Shown here one piece after another: positions 41,538-49,780 of a DNA stretch of 64,000 nucleotides. The notes below the pieces were generated by a model, which was not told the DNA's origin, ran no database searches, and was given only the letters and a program-made list of their open reading frames with translations. The DNA comes from Olsenella sp. An293 (GTDB lineage Bacteria; Actinomycetota; Coriobacteriia; Coriobacteriales; Atopobiaceae). Within the stretch, counting starts at the first letter, position 1; every line of letters starts with the position of its first letter. The position numbers and the translations under genes are program-made. Location of the stretch: positions 1-64,000 of the forward strand of contig NZ_NFIT01000012.1 of assembly GCF_002159495.1 (NCBI RefSeq), read 5' to 3'.

Positions 41538-42650
41538 ATGTCGCCTGACCTCATAGCACTCGCCACCAACGCGTCGATGGCGCTCATCACCTTCCTCTCC
41601 GGCTGCCTCATCGCCGCCACGCCCTGGCTCACCCGCGAGCGCGAGGCCTTTGCGGTAAGCGTGCCCGAGGCGGCACAGGGAGACCCCCGCATCCGCCGCA
41701 TGCGCCGGGTCTTTCTCGCCTGCGTCCTCGCGATCTCGGCCGCGTCCGCCGTCGCCACCTTGGCGCTTTCCTCCACGCTCCCGCTCGCGATGGCGGCGGT
41801 GGTATGCATACCGGTCGCGGCGGGCTTCGCGCTCATGCTCGTCTTCCGCGCCCGCGTGCGGGCGATCAAGCGCGCCGAGGGCTGGGAGACGCGCGCGGCC
41901 CGGCTCGCCGCCGTCGTCGGCGCCGCCGAGGCAAACGCGCCCCGCCCGCTCCCGCTCGCCTGGGACCTCCTCTACGTGCCCGTGATCCTGGCGACGCTCG
42001 CCCTCTCCCTTGCTCTCTACCCTGCGATGCCCGACCCCGTGCCCGTGCACTTCGACGCCGCGGGCATCGTCGACGATTACATGGCCAAGGGCTGGCAGGT
42101 CGTCGCCATGCCGCTCGCCGTCCAGGCGTTCATGGCGCTGTGCCTCACCGCGTCGCACTGGCAGATCCTGCGGAGCCGCAGGCCGGCCTCGCCCGAGCAC
42201 CCCGTCGCCTCCGCCATCGCGTACGGCGCGTTCGCCCGCGCCCAGAGCGCGGCGCTGCTGGTCACGGGAATCGTGGTGACCGCGTCGATCGCGATCATGC
42301 CGCTCGCCTTCGCCGGCGTCGTCACCGCGGACCAGTCGCTCGTGGCACTCGTCGTCGTCATCATCGGCGCAATCCTGCCCAACCTCGCCGTCTCGCTCGT
42401 CTACGGACAGGCGGGCTCCAGGCTTCTGCGGCGCATGACGGCGTCGAGCGCGCTCGACTACGATGACGACGAACTTTGGCGCCTCGGCGTCTTCTACGTG
42501 AACCGCGAGGACTCATCCGTCGTGGTGCCTCGGCGCTTTGGCATCGGCTGGGCCATGAACTGGGGTAACCCCAAGACGTGGGGGCTCGCCGCCCTCCTCG
42601 TTGCCGCGATTGCGGCGTTCGTCGTGCTCGTCGAGGTCTTGTTCAGGTAG
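41538..42650 (+). CDS. DUF1648/DUF5808 membrane protein
   Basis: 370 aa, 9 bp after gntR. About eight hydrophobic segments; DUF1648 motif MPDPVPVHFDAAGIVDDYM near residue 165. The C-terminus has a DUF5808-like tail with DDDELWRLGVFYVNREDSS and FGIGWAMNWGNPKTW followed by a final helix. Such proteins accompany YtrA-type regulators and ABC transporters (compare SdpI-like immunity proteins). A role in envelope stress or peptide immunity is inferred. Confidence 0.82.
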   Translation: MSPDLIALATNASMALITFLSGCLIAATPWLTREREAFAVSVPEAAQGDPRIRRMRRVFLACVLAISAASAVATLALSSTLPLAMAAVVCIPVAAGFALMLVFRARVRAIKRAEGWETRAARLAAVVGAAEANAPRPLPLAWDLLYVPVILATLALSLALYPAMPDPVPVHFDAAGIVDDYMAKGWQVVAMPLAVQAFMALCLTASHWQILRSRRPASPEHPVASAIAYGAFARAQSAALLVTGIVVTASIAIMPLAFAGVVTADQSLVALVVVIIGAILPNLAVSLVYGQAGSRLLRRMTASSALDYDDDELWRLGVFYVNREDSSVVVPRRFGIGWAMNWGNPKTWGLAALLVAAIAAFVVLVEVLFR

Positions 42651-42890
42651 GGCGGCAGCGAGCGTGCCCTAAGCGCGAGCCAGAACAGCAGGGGGACCGC
42701 GACGAGCGCAATGAAGCCCAAGACCGAGCCTGTGCCATAAAGCATCGCCGGCAGGCGGCCCGCCCCTCGCCTTCAGATGGCCAGCTTACTCCCCGTAGGC
42801 CATGCAGTCGATGCGCATGGCCTCGTAGGCGGCTGCCACGTGGGCGTAGCGCGCGGGGACGCAGCCCATGCGGTCGATGACATGGACTGA

Positions 42891-43040
42891 CAGCACCAGC
42901 ATGCGGCGTACGTCAGGACGCTCGCTGAGAACGGGTTCATCCGGAGCATGTCGAGGAAGGGCGATTGCGCGGCCAACGAGGCGACCGTGCAGATCTTCGG
43001 CCAAATGAGGGACGAGTTCTTCCGCGGCCGCGGCACGCAG
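42891..43040 (+). pseudogene. IS3-family transposase (OrfB) remnant
   Basis: The frame reads QHAAYVRTLAENGFIRSMSR, KGDCAANEATVQIFGQMRDE, FFRGRGT, which is the end of the integrase core of IS3/IS150-type OrfB (compare SMSRKGNCxDN and the E in the following helix). No start, no DDE remainder and no inverted repeats are evident. The flanks (42651-42890 and 43041-43194) carry no intact gene; a short minus-strand piece at 42786-42866 (ARYAHVAAAYEAMRIDCMAY) may be another gene fragment. Confidence 0.75.
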
Positions 43041-43194
43041 GTGATGTGTGATGCTCCGCAAAGCTGATTCCATTCCTCAATACATCCAGTTTGTTGGATA
43101 GATTTACCAATTCACCGATATCCGTCTAGATAAATGGATAAAATTAAGATATTTCCTTGGTTTATCCATTTGTTTGGACAGATTGGACTCGCTC

Positions 43195-44406
43195 ATGACA
43201 AACCAGCCAGTCATCGTCCCGCGCCCTCAGGCAACTGATTGGCTTCTCCGCTGGAAGGACCGTGACGTCATCAAAGTGGTGACCGGCCTGAGGCGTTGCG
43301 GTAAGTCAACCGCGCTCAAACTGGCCCAGCGAGCCCTTGTCGAATCCGGTGTGAACGAGAGGTCAATCGTCTCGGTTGATCTTGAGCGTCTGGACTTTGC
43401 TGCCCCCACCACGCCGCAAGAGCTCTACGATTACGTCGTCGCCCGCATCAGCTCCCCGAGCTGCTACGTGTTTATCGACGAGCCCCAGCGCGTCAAGGGC
43501 TTTGAGCGAGCAGTCGACGCGCTGTATACGCGCGAAGACTGCGACGTCTACGTCACCGGCTCGAACTCCGATCTGCTCTCGAGCGAGCTTGCCACGCTGC
43601 TTACCGGCCGTTATGTTGAGTTCCGACTCCTGCCGCTCTCGTTCGCGGAGTATCGTGGTGCCCGCGCCGCCTTTACGGACGACGCGGACGATACCGAGCT
43701 GCTCAACCGCTATCTCTCGCTGGGGGGCATGCCGTACGCCTCCCTACTGCCCGCCGAGGACGTGTCCGAGTACCTTGACGGTGTGCTCAACACCGTCCTC
43801 GTCAAAGACGTGGCGACGCGGCACCCCCGCATCAGCATTCCGGTCTTGCGCGCGCTTCTCGCCTTTCTCGCCGATAACGTTGGAAATCGCTTCTCGCTCA
43901 AAACGGTCGCGGACACGCTGACGGCCAACGGCTCAAAAGTCTCCCCGACCACCGTCAGCGAGTACCTCAACGCGCTCATGGAATGCTACCTCATCTTCAA
44001 GGCCGACCCCTATGACGCCAAGGGTCGGCGCCTGCTGCAGCAGGGGGGCAAGTACTACCTCGGCGACCTTGGCTTCAGACACCTGCTGCTCGGACGCGAC
44101 GGCAGCGACCTCGGGCATCGCGTGGAAAACGTCGTGTATCTAGAGCTGCTGCGGCGCTATCACTCGGTGCGCGTAGGGCGTGTGGGAGATCTGGAGATCG
44201 ACTTCGTTGCCGAGCGAGAGGGCAGACCGCATTACTATCAGGTCGCGCTGTCCGTACTGGACGAGGCGACGCTGCGTCGCGAGCTGCGTCCGCTCGAGCT
44301 GCTGGGGGACGCCTACCCCAAGACGCTGCTCACCCTGGACCGCATCGGCGCGACGGACCATAACGGCATTGAGCAGCGCAGCCTCGTTGATTGGCTGCTG
44401 AAATAG
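43195..44406 (+). CDS. AAA_14/DUF4143 ATPase
   Basis: 403 aa from ATG 43195. Walker A VVTGLRRCGKSTALKLA (~residue 30), Walker B SCYVFIDEPQRV, sensor YVTGSNSDLLSSEL and LLPLSFAEY. The DUF4143 part (~205-400) contains LRALLAFLADNVGNRFSLKT, YLNALMECYLIFK, GGKYYLGDLGFR and the PD-(D/E)XK-like EIDFVAEREGRPHYYQVALS. Function of the family is poorly defined. Weak TTG start eight codons upstream rejected. The AT-rich 150 bp before it contain several TCCATTTGTTTGGA-like inverted sequences. Confidence 0.88.
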   Translation: MTNQPVIVPRPQATDWLLRWKDRDVIKVVTGLRRCGKSTALKLAQRALVESGVNERSIVSVDLERLDFAAPTTPQELYDYVVARISSPSCYVFIDEPQRVKGFERAVDALYTREDCDVYVTGSNSDLLSSELATLLTGRYVEFRLLPLSFAEYRGARAAFTDDADDTELLNRYLSLGGMPYASLLPAEDVSEYLDGVLNTVLVKDVATRHPRISIPVLRALLAFLADNVGNRFSLKTVADTLTANGSKVSPTTVSEYLNALMECYLIFKADPYDAKGRRLLQQGGKYYLGDLGFRHLLLGRDGSDLGHRVENVVYLELLRRYHSVRVGRVGDLEIDFVAEREGRPHYYQVALSVLDEATLRRELRPLELLGDAYPKTLLTLDRIGATDHNGIEQRSLVDWLLK

Positions 44407-44784
44407 CTTGGGAGGGCGCTCCTCGGCAGCAACGCCGCAGCGTTCATACGAGACGTGTGCCAGCGCAGACTCGTGAAACTTGAGACGTAAGCGAAGTTGA
44501 GTGCGCGGTCGGTCTACGCGCGGCAGACACCTGCATCCGAAGAGGGACGCTCCGCGCCCGCATCAAACCAACAGAAACTTTACGCCGACGCCGTATTCCC
44601 ATTTTTCTCCCAAGCAGTATGTGGGGAGCAATTTCAAACGAGCCTTTTCTAGGCTCCAGGATTCCTGCCCAAACCAGCGTGTCCGCCATCCGATATGGCC
44701 AGCTCTGTTTGTGCCACCACCGTTGTCCGCAAATCCCCCTCGCGCGCACGGGTATACGGAGAGAAACGACCATCGGGAGGGCCC
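44407..44784. other. Intergenic region without a recognisable gene
   Basis: 378 bp between the ATPase and the tetR gene. No conserved frame is seen. The last 100 bp should hold the tetR promoter; GGGAGG at 44775 is its ribosome-binding site. Confidence 0.5.
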
Positions 44785-45399
44785 ATGCCAAGTCAGCTCA
44801 CTAAACGCGCGCTCGAGGAGTCGCTCAAGCGCCTTTTGCTTACGAAGCCCCTGAACAAAATCACCATCGCAGACATCACCAACGACTGCGGCATCAGTCG
44901 CATGACGTTCTACTATCACTTCCAGGACATCTACGACCTGGTCGAATGGGCGTGCGAAGAGGACGCCGCACGAGCCATCGCCGGCAACAAGACCGCCGAC
45001 ACCTGGCAGACCGGCCTTCTTGACACGTTTCTCGCCCTGCGCGAGAACAAGCCCTTCATCGCGAGCATTTATCACGACATGAGCCGTGAACAGGTTGAAC
45101 GGTTTCTCGTCCCTGTGGTGAGCGACCTGGTGAAAAGCGTGGTCGACGAGCACGCAGCACGAAGGCATGTGCGCGAGCAGGACAGGGACTTCATCGCGCG
45201 CTTCTTCGCCCATGCGCTCATCGGGACGGTTCTGGACTGGATCGCCCGAGACATGCGCGACGACCCGCAGCAGCTGGTGCAGCGCGTGGCTACCATCGCA
45301 GACGGCGCCATCGAAACCGCGCTTGACCGGCTCGAGATTCCCGGCGGCTACATCGCCGGAAGCGAGGGGAGCGTTCCGGAAGGATCTGCCGCTCCGTAG
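44785..45399 (+). CDS. TetR-family regulator (DhaS/TetR_C-like)
   Basis: 204 aa. HTH: LEESLKRLLLTKPLNKITIA, DITNDCGISRMTFYYHFQDI, YDLVEWACEEDAARAI. The C-terminal part (FLALRENKPFIASIYHDMSR, FFAHALIGTVLDWIARDMRD) fits the TetR_C domain of DhaS-like activators. It lies 170 bp before the oleate hydratase gene on the same strand and is the obvious candidate regulator for it. Confidence 0.88.
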   Translation: MPSQLTKRALEESLKRLLLTKPLNKITIADITNDCGISRMTFYYHFQDIYDLVEWACEEDAARAIAGNKTADTWQTGLLDTFLALRENKPFIASIYHDMSREQVERFLVPVVSDLVKSVVDEHAARRHVREQDRDFIARFFAHALIGTVLDWIARDMRDDPQQLVQRVATIADGAIETALDRLEIPGGYIAGSEGSVPEGSAAP

Positions 45400-45572
45400 G
45401 AACGCGGTACGGGCACCTCGCCCGCCTTTCTCGCCCATCTGTACAATCCGGCCGTATTGATAAGAAACCGTACAGAGGCACGGCACTGTCTATGGTGCGC
45501 CGCCCATCGCAGCTCCACCATGGAACGAGACGCACGGGACACGCCCGATGCGCACGTTAGAAAGGTGCTGTC

Positions 45573-47471
45573 ATGTACTATTCAAGCGGCAACTACGAAG
45601 CATTTGCTCGTCCCAAGAAACCCGCGGGCATCGAGCACAAGAGCGCCTACATCGTGGGCACGGGCCTCGCGGCGCTCTCCGCGGCGTGCTACCTCGTTCG
45701 CGACGCCCAGATGCCAGGTAAGAACGTCCACATCTTCGAGAAAGACAGCGTGCCCGGCGGCGCATGCGACGGTCTCGACATTCCCGGCCTCGGCTACGTC
45801 ATGCGCGGAGGGCGCGAGATGGACAACCACTTCGAGGTGATGTGGGACCTCTTCCGCTCCATCCCCTCCATCGAGACCCCCGGCGTTTCCGTTTTGGACG
45901 AGTATTACTGGCTCAACAAGGAAGACCCCAACTACTCGCTCTGCCGCGCAACGAAGAACCGCGGGCAAGACGCGGGATGCGCCGGGAAGTTCGGCCTCTC
46001 GGACAAGGCGGCTATGGAGATCATGGAGCTCTTCTTCACACCCGACGAGAAGCTCTACGACCGTCCCATCACCGACTTCTTTGACGACGAGGTGCTCTCC
46101 TCCAACTTCTGGATGTACTGGCGCACCATGTTCGCGTTCGAGAACTGGCACTCCGCACTCGAGATGAAGCTCTATATCAAACGCTACATCCACCATATCG
46201 CCGGGCTGCCGGACTTCTCGGCCCTGCGCTTCACCAGGTACAACCAGTACGAGTCGATGATCTTGCCCCTCGTCGAATACCTCAAGGCAGCGGGCGTGCA
46301 GTTCCACTTCAACACGAAGGTCGAGGACATCAGGTTCTCCATCGGAGGCGGCGCGGGCCCGGTGCGCCAGCACACCGGCACCGGCCAGGACACCATCCAG
46401 CGCATCCAGCAGGAGGCCTTCCCGCGCAACCCCTACAGCTCGCCCGCGAAGAAGGTGGCGACGCGCATCGTGCTGAGCCAGACCGCCGTGAGCGGCGAAG
46501 CCGAACCCGGCGCGACCACGGTCATCGACCTCACCGAAAACGACCTCGTCTTCATCACCAACGGCGGCTGCGTCGAAAACTCCACCATGGGCGCGCAGGA
46601 CAAACCCGCTGCATGGAAGCCTGAGCTTGCCCCTGGCGGCGGCTGGGATATGTGGCGCCGCATCGCGGAACAGGACCCCAGCTTCGGCCGTCCCGACACC
46701 TTCTGCGGCGACCCCGAGAAGACCAAGTGGATGAGCGCTACGGTGACGACCCTCGACGGCGAGATCCCGCCCTACATCCAGGCGATCTGCAAGCGCGACC
46801 CCTTCACCGGCCACGTGGTCACCGGCGGCATCGTGACCTGCACCGACTCCAACTGGCTCCTGAGTTGGACGCTCAACCGCCAGCAGCAATTCCGCGACCA
46901 GCCCAAGAACGAGCTGTGCGTGTGGGTGTACGGCCTCTTCCCCAACGAGCCCGGCAACTACGTGAAAAAGCCCATGTGCGACTGCACCGGCGAGGAGATC
47001 TGCCAGGAGTGGCTCTATCACATGGGCGTTCCGGAGGCGCGCATCGCCGAGCTCGCCGCGAACCATGCCAACACGGTGCCCGTCATGATGCCCTACATCA
47101 CGGCGTTCTTCATGCCGCGCGCCGCAGGCGACCGCCCCGACGTGGTGCCCGACGGTGCGGTCAACTTCGCCTTCATCGGCCAGTTTGCCGAGACACCTCG
47201 CGACACCATCTTCACCACGGAGTACTCCATGCGCACGGGCATGGAGGCCGTCTACACGCTCTGCGATGTTGACCGCGGCGTGCCCGAGGTATGGGGAAGC
47301 GTCTTTGACGTGCGCGACCTGCTCATGGCAAGTGTGAAACTGCGCGATGGCAAGCCGATCACCGATATGAAGCTCGGTTTGGTCGAACGGTTCGCGCTCA
47401 AGGAGGCGCTCAAGAAGGTCAAGGGAACGGACATCGAGAAGGTGCTGAAGGAGTTCGAGGCGACTAAATAG
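45573..47471 (+). CDS. ohyA: Oleate hydratase
   Basis: 632 aa, full length for the family. FAD site AYIVGTGLAALSAACYLV (~28), VHIFEKDSVPGGACDG, the diagnostic RGGREMDNHFEVMWDLF (~90), ELFFTPDEKLYDRPITDFFD, and FALRFTRYNQYESMILPLV-type C-terminal substrate segment (LPDFSALRFTRYNQYESM). It hydrates the cis-9 double bond of oleic or linoleic acid to 10-hydroxy acids, a detoxification typical of gut and skin bacteria. A CTGTAC/GTACAG inverted repeat with 25-bp spacing lies upstream (45439-45475). A terminator follows. Confidence 0.95.
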   Translation: MYYSSGNYEAFARPKKPAGIEHKSAYIVGTGLAALSAACYLVRDAQMPGKNVHIFEKDSVPGGACDGLDIPGLGYVMRGGREMDNHFEVMWDLFRSIPSIETPGVSVLDEYYWLNKEDPNYSLCRATKNRGQDAGCAGKFGLSDKAAMEIMELFFTPDEKLYDRPITDFFDDEVLSSNFWMYWRTMFAFENWHSALEMKLYIKRYIHHIAGLPDFSALRFTRYNQYESMILPLVEYLKAAGVQFHFNTKVEDIRFSIGGGAGPVRQHTGTGQDTIQRIQQEAFPRNPYSSPAKKVATRIVLSQTAVSGEAEPGATTVIDLTENDLVFITNGGCVENSTMGAQDKPAAWKPELAPGGGWDMWRRIAEQDPSFGRPDTFCGDPEKTKWMSATVTTLDGEIPPYIQAICKRDPFTGHVVTGGIVTCTDSNWLLSWTLNRQQQFRDQPKNELCVWVYGLFPNEPGNYVKKPMCDCTGEEICQEWLYHMGVPEARIAELAANHANTVPVMMPYITAFFMPRAAGDRPDVVPDGAVNFAFIGQFAETPRDTIFTTEYSMRTGMEAVYTLCDVDRGVPEVWGSVFDVRDLLMASVKLRDGKPITDMKLGLVERFALKEALKKVKGTDIEKVLKEFEATK

Positions 47472-47549
47472 GAACGGGCACGGCGCGCAGCGAGAACTTG
47501 CCGCGCGCCGACCGACGCCTCCGATTTCCCTCGCCTCTTAGATGAGCAC

Positions 47550-47585
47550 GGCCCTGTTTTCGCGTTACTTGGAGAAAACAGGGCC
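47550..47585 (+). terminator. Terminator after oleate hydratase
   Basis: GGCCCTGTTTT and AAAACAGGGCC, perfect 11-bp arms with a 14-base loop. An earlier GC-rich hairpin (GGCGCGC/GCGCGCC) lies at ~47483-47510. Confidence 0.7.
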
Positions 47586-47707
47586 GAAATACTCCATTGC
47601 CAGAGAACATCAGGTGGATATTGCTGCGACCGGAAAGCGGGAGCTGTCTTCAGCGTTCTCGCTTTCGTAGCGGATGAGTGCCGGCGCAGCTTCTTTTCTC
47701 CCTGCCT

Positions 47708-48187
47708 TTACGGGCGCGTCATGCCCATGGCGCGATAGAGATCCTCGAAACCGAGCCCCTTACGGTCCCGACGGCGGTACCACGTCGCATAGGTATTCCA
47801 ATCGGGCGCGAGAATGTGATTGCAGAGCAGAATCCACAGGGGAATGAACGGGATGAAGAGCAGCCCGGCAAACGAGAGCCACACAAGAACCCTGAGCTCC
47901 ATATCCATGGAGAGCGGAAGTGCCAGAAGGATTACCAGGGCCAGCACTGCAGCCGCCGCATAGCCGATCATCCCGCGGATTTGCAGCTTCTTCGCTTTTT
48001 CGTATCCAGAGAGAATACGCCCGAGCAGCTGCGCGTGGCCGCGGCTGAAGGTCTGGAGCGCATAAGCCAGCATCTCGTTACGCTCCGCAGCCGAGGCGGC
48101 AACCCCCGCCGCAGTCGCCGTCTCTGAAAACCCGTCGGGCGCACGCAGCGGAGCATCGGACGCCCACTCGTAGAAATCGTGGTCCAT
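47708..48187 (-). CDS. Uncharacterised two-helix membrane protein
   Basis: 159 aa. Soluble N-terminal ~75 residues (NEMLAYALQTFSRGHAQLLG) are followed by two membrane segments (MIGYAAAAVLALVILLALPL and VLVWLSFAGLLFIPFIPLWI) and a short C-terminal tail with WYRRRDRKGLGFEDLYRA. No family recognised. A single gene with no operon partner, convergent with oleate hydratase. Confidence 0.65.
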   Translation of the reverse strand: MDHDFYEWASDAPLRAPDGFSETATAAGVAASAAERNEMLAYALQTFSRGHAQLLGRILSGYEKAKKLQIRGMIGYAAAAVLALVILLALPLSMDMELRVLVWLSFAGLLFIPFIPLWILLCNHILAPDWNTYATWYRRRDRKGLGFEDLYRAMGMTRP

Positions 48188-48544
48188 GCGCCCCCTCCAA
48201 AACGTGAGGTGCCGACACTCGCCAGCGGTGATCAGACGGATTCATTTTATCATCTGCCCAGCTCGGCCTTCTGCCGCAGGGACGGGACCGAAGGAGCGCC
48301 CGAGGAAGCGCCTCGCCCCGCGGCGCCCCAGCATCGAGTCCCATGATTGCCTGCATGAGGCATGACGTGCCGCACCGGCAAATACCGGCGGATGCATCGA
48401 TCGCGACGCCATAGTAGCCGAGGGAGCAAACCCACTCGAGCTAGTCCCGCCGCCCAAACAAACGCATGCCAGCCCCAGCCTCTCGACTGGGACCGGCATA
48501 GCAAATATCGCGTTTGTCGGGACATTTTTGTCAAAAGTGACGAT
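48188..48544. other. Intergenic region without a recognisable gene
   Basis: 357 bp between two leftward genes. Several short frames are open but none has a conserved pattern or spaced ribosome-binding site. Confidence 0.45.
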
Positions 48545-49018
48545 TTATGCCCCCATAACTGCCAGATTTCCTATTCCCACTCTACAGGCAAGAAGTTCCC
48601 TCATTCTCTTCCTCGCCTTCGCGAGGCTGTACTTGACGGCGCGCTCGGAGCACCCCTCGCGACGGGCGATCTCCTTGACGGGGAGCTGTGCGACCGCGTG
48701 CATGAGGAGGCGGCGGAGCTGCACGGCGGGAAGCTGAACCAGGGCCGCAACGAGTTCGCCTGTCCTGCACTTGCTCAGGAAATCAAATCCCGGCTCGGAC
48801 TCCGGACCGGTAGACGCGACGAATGTGCCCATCGCGTCGAGGCTGAGCGTGTGTCGGGCCTCCCTGCGCTCGATCCGCCATATTTCGCGCTGCATGTCCC
48901 TGAGGGCGCTGGCGACCTCATCCGTCACCTCGACGGAGACTCTCGCTCCGCCGGGGAAGGCCACGGTGACGGAGGCGCCGCGTGCGCCACGTCGGACGGA
49001 ATCGTGGGAGTGCTCCAT
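48545..49018 (-). CDS. Sigma-70 region-4-like protein of mobile-element type
   Basis: 157 aa from ATG 49018. The N-terminal part (VTVAFPGGARVSVEVTDEVA, LRDMQREIWRIERREARHTL, then SLDAM) is the layout of short sigma-like proteins carried by conjugative transposons. The C-terminus is a region-4 HTH (QLPVKEIARREGCSERAVKY, SLAKARKRMREL). Such proteins usually control excision or transfer genes. No such genes remain nearby, and fragmented genes to the right suggest a decayed element. Confidence 0.75.
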   Translation of the reverse strand: MEHSHDSVRRGARGASVTVAFPGGARVSVEVTDEVASALRDMQREIWRIERREARHTLSLDAMGTFVASTGPESEPGFDFLSKCRTGELVAALVQLPAVQLRRLLMHAVAQLPVKEIARREGCSERAVKYSLAKARKRMRELLACRVGIGNLAVMGA

Positions 49019-49277
49019 CCTGCCCCTCTTTCTTTGAAGAGAGGCACGGGACACAAAAAGACGGCCCCTCTTGCCTTTACGGACAAAAAGGGCCGCCCAG
49101 GGGAAGCCTGCCGGCACCGCTTTTTGAGTGAATTGGCCTAACCGGGCAGAGCCGGAACGCGTGGAAAACGCCTCGGGAGCATGTCGGCGATACCATCCCC
49201 TAGCCGGGGCGCTGGCCAGGGGCTATGTGGGCCAGGGCGGTGCGCCCCGGCCCACGTCTCCCCACGAAGACCGTGCG

Positions 49278-49440
49278 CTATGCGCCCGTTGCGCGCCGAG
49301 AGATGCTCCAGCCGAGGCTCTCGGCCTGGATGCGGACGAGGCGGGCGTAGAGGCCGCCCGCCTCCATGAGTTCGGTGTGGGTGCCCCGTTCGGCCACGCG
49401 GCCGTCGTCGAGCACCACGACGGGGCGCTCAACGAGATCG
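49278..49440 (-). pseudogene. C-terminal fragment of an ABC exporter
   Basis: The minus strand reads ERPVVVLDDGRVAERGTHTE, LMEAGGLYARLVRIQAESLG, WSISRRATGA then TAG at 49278-49280. This is the end of an ATPase domain (compare the intact exporters at 29801-33370, which end with the same IVVLDxGRVAEQG block). Everything upstream is missing; the neighbouring bases belong to a plus-strand fragment. Confidence 0.75.
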
Positions 49441-49441
49441 C

Positions 49442-49700
49442 GCGTACGAACCCTGCGGCCCCGGAGGCGGGGCTCGTCTACGAGGGGGCGGCGAGGATGC
49501 TGCTCGGCTCCCTCGTCGGCACCGCGGTCGCGGCCCTGCCCGAGGACCGCCGGGCGCGGGTCGGGATCCTCGCCGCCATGGAGCTCGCGAACTCACGTTG
49601 GCGCGATGGCGCGAGCCAGGAGGAGGTGGCATCGGTCGCCGGCATGGGAGTTACCAGGTTCAAAAGCCTCTTCAAGCAGGCGACCGCAGGCACATCCGGT
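49442..49700 (+). pseudogene. AraC-type regulator fragment
   Basis: The plus strand reads RTNPAAPEAGLVYEGAARML, then GILAAMELANSRWRDGASQE, EVASVAGMGVTRFKSLFKQA. The last part matches the first AraC helix-turn-helix (xxLAxxAGMSxxxFxxxFK). Start and second HTH are missing. It abuts the ABC fragment on the opposite strand, so two broken genes meet at ~49441. Confidence 0.6.
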
Positions 49701-49780
49701 AATCGGAACCCCTCGGATGCCGCGGCGCGCCACACTTTGCTCGCCCTATCGCACCAGCCCTTCCCCTCAGGCACAACCCG

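Noticed and set aside
45439-45475. CTGTAC/GTACAG inverted repeat as TetR operator before oleate hydratase
   Set aside because: The 25-bp spacer is unusually long for a TetR site and no second copy is seen near tetR; not reported as a feature of its own.
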